From NCBI GenBank assembly GCA_963513935.1, contig OY740768.1:44510368-44574367 (forward strand): a stretch of 64,000 nt of DNA, written 5' to 3'. The translations under genes were made by a program, and so were the position numbers. The notes under the pieces are model-generated. The model saw only the letters and a program-made list of their open reading frames with translations, did not search any database and had not been told where the DNA came from. Shown here in pieces: positions 61,961-64,000 of the stretch. The stretch is from Aphrophora alni. Taxonomy: Eukaryota; Arthropoda; Insecta; Hemiptera; Aphrophoridae. How positions within the stretch are numbered: position 1 is the first letter of the stretch; the number at the start of each line of letters is the position of its first letter.

Positions 61961-62489
61961 GATAAAAAAATGAATAAATAATAAAAAAATTTAAAAAAAG
62001 AACATGCACCTGTGTATTAACTTTTAGAAGAAATCTTTCATTTGTATTGAAAATATCCTTTGTTACAATTTTACTACCTCTTTTAAAAGCTTCTAAGATT
62101 ATGTTAAGCAATATAATCATCATGACTGTATTCGCATTTAAACTTGCAATGAGAGTACACTCTTTGACTTTACTTTTATAACGATGTCGGAAAGAAATTC
62201 AGCATATATTTGTTCGTTTCTACAGTTTGTTGTTTTATTAAATATAAAACTAAACTACTAACTAAAAATTGGTAACACTAATGTTATGACGAAACTTTTA
62301 TAAATAACTGTAGACTAATAATTTCCTAGAGGAGATATTACATTCTTTAATACATAATGAAACTATAAATGTAAGATTGAAGTAGATGTTCCAAAAAAGA
62401 AAAAGAAATAAAAACATGTACAACCAAACTTGATATACACCGAATAGGCTATGAACCCATAGGCTATATCACCCATAGACATATTCCGA

Positions 62490-62740
62490 TCATAGATTAA
62501 CTATCAATAGTAAACCATAGATAATAAAATAATTAATCTAGCTAATGGCTACTGACTAGAGTACTGAAACCGCATTTGTGATTCCGTGGTTAGTGTGTTT
62601 CAGTGATAGTAATGTTTTGGCAAGGCAAGTTAAGGGGACAGCGGTAAGGTTTAGCTATAATGTGCAGGACAGTGTAACGTAATGTAACCTGAATCAGGCG
62701 TCATGGAGTCTTAATCCTCAAGTTCTAACCAAATCTGTTA
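62490..62740 (+). repeat. tandem-unit marker C, copy in unit 3
   Basis: AATCTAGCTAATGGCTACTG, ACTAGAGTA, TCCGTGGTTAGTG, AATGTGCAGGACAGT and GTAACGTAAT match 56340-56500 at an offset of about 6.19 kb. Confidence 0.7.
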
Positions 62741-63718
62741 ATTAGTGAAAGTGTGTATGGTTCGCGAATTCATATTATTCAATTAAACTAGAACAGGTAT
62801 TGATGTTTTAATAGTTGGTTCTGAATATTACTTTAAGTAAGTACTGTCATAAAAAGTGAGCTATTGTGATATTAATAATAAATCGTGATAAAATTCATTT
62901 AGTTGTAATCTGTAGACACATTATGACGAAAAGATAGTGAATAAGCATTTATATCTATAGTGTGAATATATAGTTTTAATTCTCAAAAATAAAAAAAAGG
63001 ATTACAATATTTATTCCGGAATTTTATTGTTGAAAAACTGACAGTCAAAACAAAATATTGAAGTAATTCTTAAACAATATTGTTGTGTTACTTTTAATAA
63101 AATAACACACACTGTTTTACTGCCAGATAACTCACACATCTCGTGTTTATGCAATGTATTATTCATTAGTGTGAATTAATCATATCAAACTCATTATCTA
63201 TGTACATTGTGGGTTTATGTCACACCTATTATTAAAGAACTAGCTGTTGCCCTCAACTTTGTACACGTATATTTTAAATTCAACAGTAATTGTTATATTA
63301 GCTGCATAACACATGTTGTATTGTAAATAGAAATTAGCTCAAGATAATTATTGTTATTTAGAATATATATAAACCTATACTGATGCACTCATACATATAC
63401 AAAAACACTCAAAAAATATAATTTTCACTGAAGTGCTTCCGTGTAGATAACATGTTTCGTACTGCTAATTTGAACAAATGAAAAGATCGCTGCTTTCGCT
63501 GACTCAGCACCGTGCAACATACATGTTTATGAGAAAACATTATCTTCTTAATCAACACCTGCTATGCACAAAGTCTGTCATTGCGAATAAAACATATACT
63601 TAAAATTAAAGTCTTTTAAATAGAAATGGTAAATTATTGGATATGATTGGAATTATTGTAATTAATACAGTTTGTCCTTTACCACAGCTTGTTACAATAA
63701 TTACAGTGGAATTATTAT
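62741..63718. other. no recognisable gene
   Basis: AT-rich, no structure recognised. Confidence 0.45.
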
Positions 63719-63730
63719 TTAATTCCACCT

Positions 63731-63794
63731 GTTACAGTGGCAGCGTGCTGGGCCAATAACCCAGTCCGTGGATCGTAACCACGCTCTGCTACCA
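63731..63794 (+). pseudogene. degenerate initiator tRNA-Met-like sequence with CCA end
   Basis: The 3' two thirds match an initiator tRNA-Met: GTGCTGGG, loop CCAATAA, CCCAG, then CGTGG, ATCGTAAC, CCACG, and CTCTGCTA followed by CCA (63792-63794). The T loop GGATCG, in place of the elongator GGTTCG, is the initiator hallmark. The anticodon has become AAT instead of CAT, the variable-loop AGG is missing, and the 5' acceptor strand does not match. CCA is not normally genome-encoded in animals, so the copy may derive from a mature tRNA by retroposition. Alternatively, on the minus strand TGGTAGCAGAGC could be an LTR-retrotransposon primer-binding site preceded by a CA end. Confidence 0.6.
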
Positions 63795-64000
63795 TTCTGC
63801 AACGGTAAGGAGAAAGGTCCTATTGCATGGGGGGGGTGTACTATTTTGGGTGGTACGTGGATCTGCTTTGATAATGTATTTCCGGGTCCCGAACGTGTGG
63901 TAACATCAATATAAGTACCCTGGGCGAATCTCAACTTAGGCTAGCCATTTTTTGACAAGTATTACTACAGACTAATTAAATAAAAATAACAGAGTTACAC
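63795..64000. other. no recognisable gene
   Basis: Contains an eight-G run near 63829 and the start of a 71-codon minus-strand frame (63934-63719) that merely reads through the tRNA-like sequence. Confidence 0.5.

Larger units (their letters stand above)
44000..63000. repeat. long-unit tandem duplication, about three diverged copies of roughly 6 kb
   Basis: Several unrelated markers recur in the same orientation at 5.3-6.4 kb spacing. E: about 44450 and 50810. D: 45644, 51611 and 56912. B: about 49400, 55670 and 61860. A: 54949 and 60515. C: 56310 and 62490. A further block with TGTTCAATCAGTCTGGTA recurs at 48640, 52400 and 58310. The copies are old: indels, (AT)n tracts, hairpins and a satellite differ between them, and marker order is only partly preserved. 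No intact gene was found inside a unit. This could be a decayed tandem gene cluster, a giant satellite or repeated insertion of one long element. Confidence 0.6.

Overview
The window looks like intergenic or intronic DNA from an AT-rich animal genome, most likely an insect. The evidence is a strongly AT-biased sequence with long (AT)n microsatellites, interstitial arrays of TTAGG (the usual arthropod telomere motif, read here as GGTTA), tRNA-derived SINE-like units, degenerate Tc1/mariner-type transposases, a decayed LINE tail and two Penelope-like GIY-YIG endonuclease fragments. A hemipteran host is a guess from the repeat flavour; no species is claimed. I found no convincing intact host gene, no operon-like layout and no CRISPR array. 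Almost all open frames are short and look like chance frames in AT-rich DNA.

Layout. 1-8 kb: a decayed mariner-family transposase (minus strand, about 1.34-2.01 kb), two tRNA-headed SINE-like units (3.73-4.24 kb) and the C-terminal end of a LINE polyprotein (4.44-4.90 kb). 8-19 kb: a 249-bp foldback element (8.11-8.36 kb), a possible LTR-like segment near 10 kb, an element with 18-bp terminal inverted repeats and an internal telomere-like array (15.6-16.0 kb), and a four-copy tandem repeat that runs through (AT)n into a Helitron-like 3' end (17.5-19.1 kb). 22.7-23.7 kb: a Penelope GIY-YIG fragment between apparently perfect 201-bp inverted repeats. 24.7-25.1 kb: a C-rich island. 27-41 kb: dispersed direct-repeat families, an internally deleted mariner relic (30.6-30.9 kb), a second telomere-like array (37.15 kb) and a second GIY-YIG fragment (39.06-39.39 kb).

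44-63 kb: this part is organised as about three diverged copies of a unit of roughly 6 kb, recognised by several non-overlapping markers that recur 5.3-6.4 kb apart. Within it lie a long inverted repeat with 650-bp arms, a nested 36-bp-arm hairpin, a five-copy satellite with a period near 160 bp, and a degenerate initiator-tRNA-like sequence at the right end.

The most interesting theme is a set of small motifs of the form CTGATGA / hairpin / GAAAC, the core layout of the hammerhead ribozymes described in Penelope-like retroelements. They occur in the arms of the 201-bp palindrome, in the 36-bp-arm hairpin (with a degenerate core), next to the second GIY-YIG fragment (weak), and at 60.27 kb with a perfect five-base-pair stem. 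Nothing suggests the parts act as one pathway. The window reads as a record of transposition, internal deletion, palindrome formation and long-unit tandem duplication.
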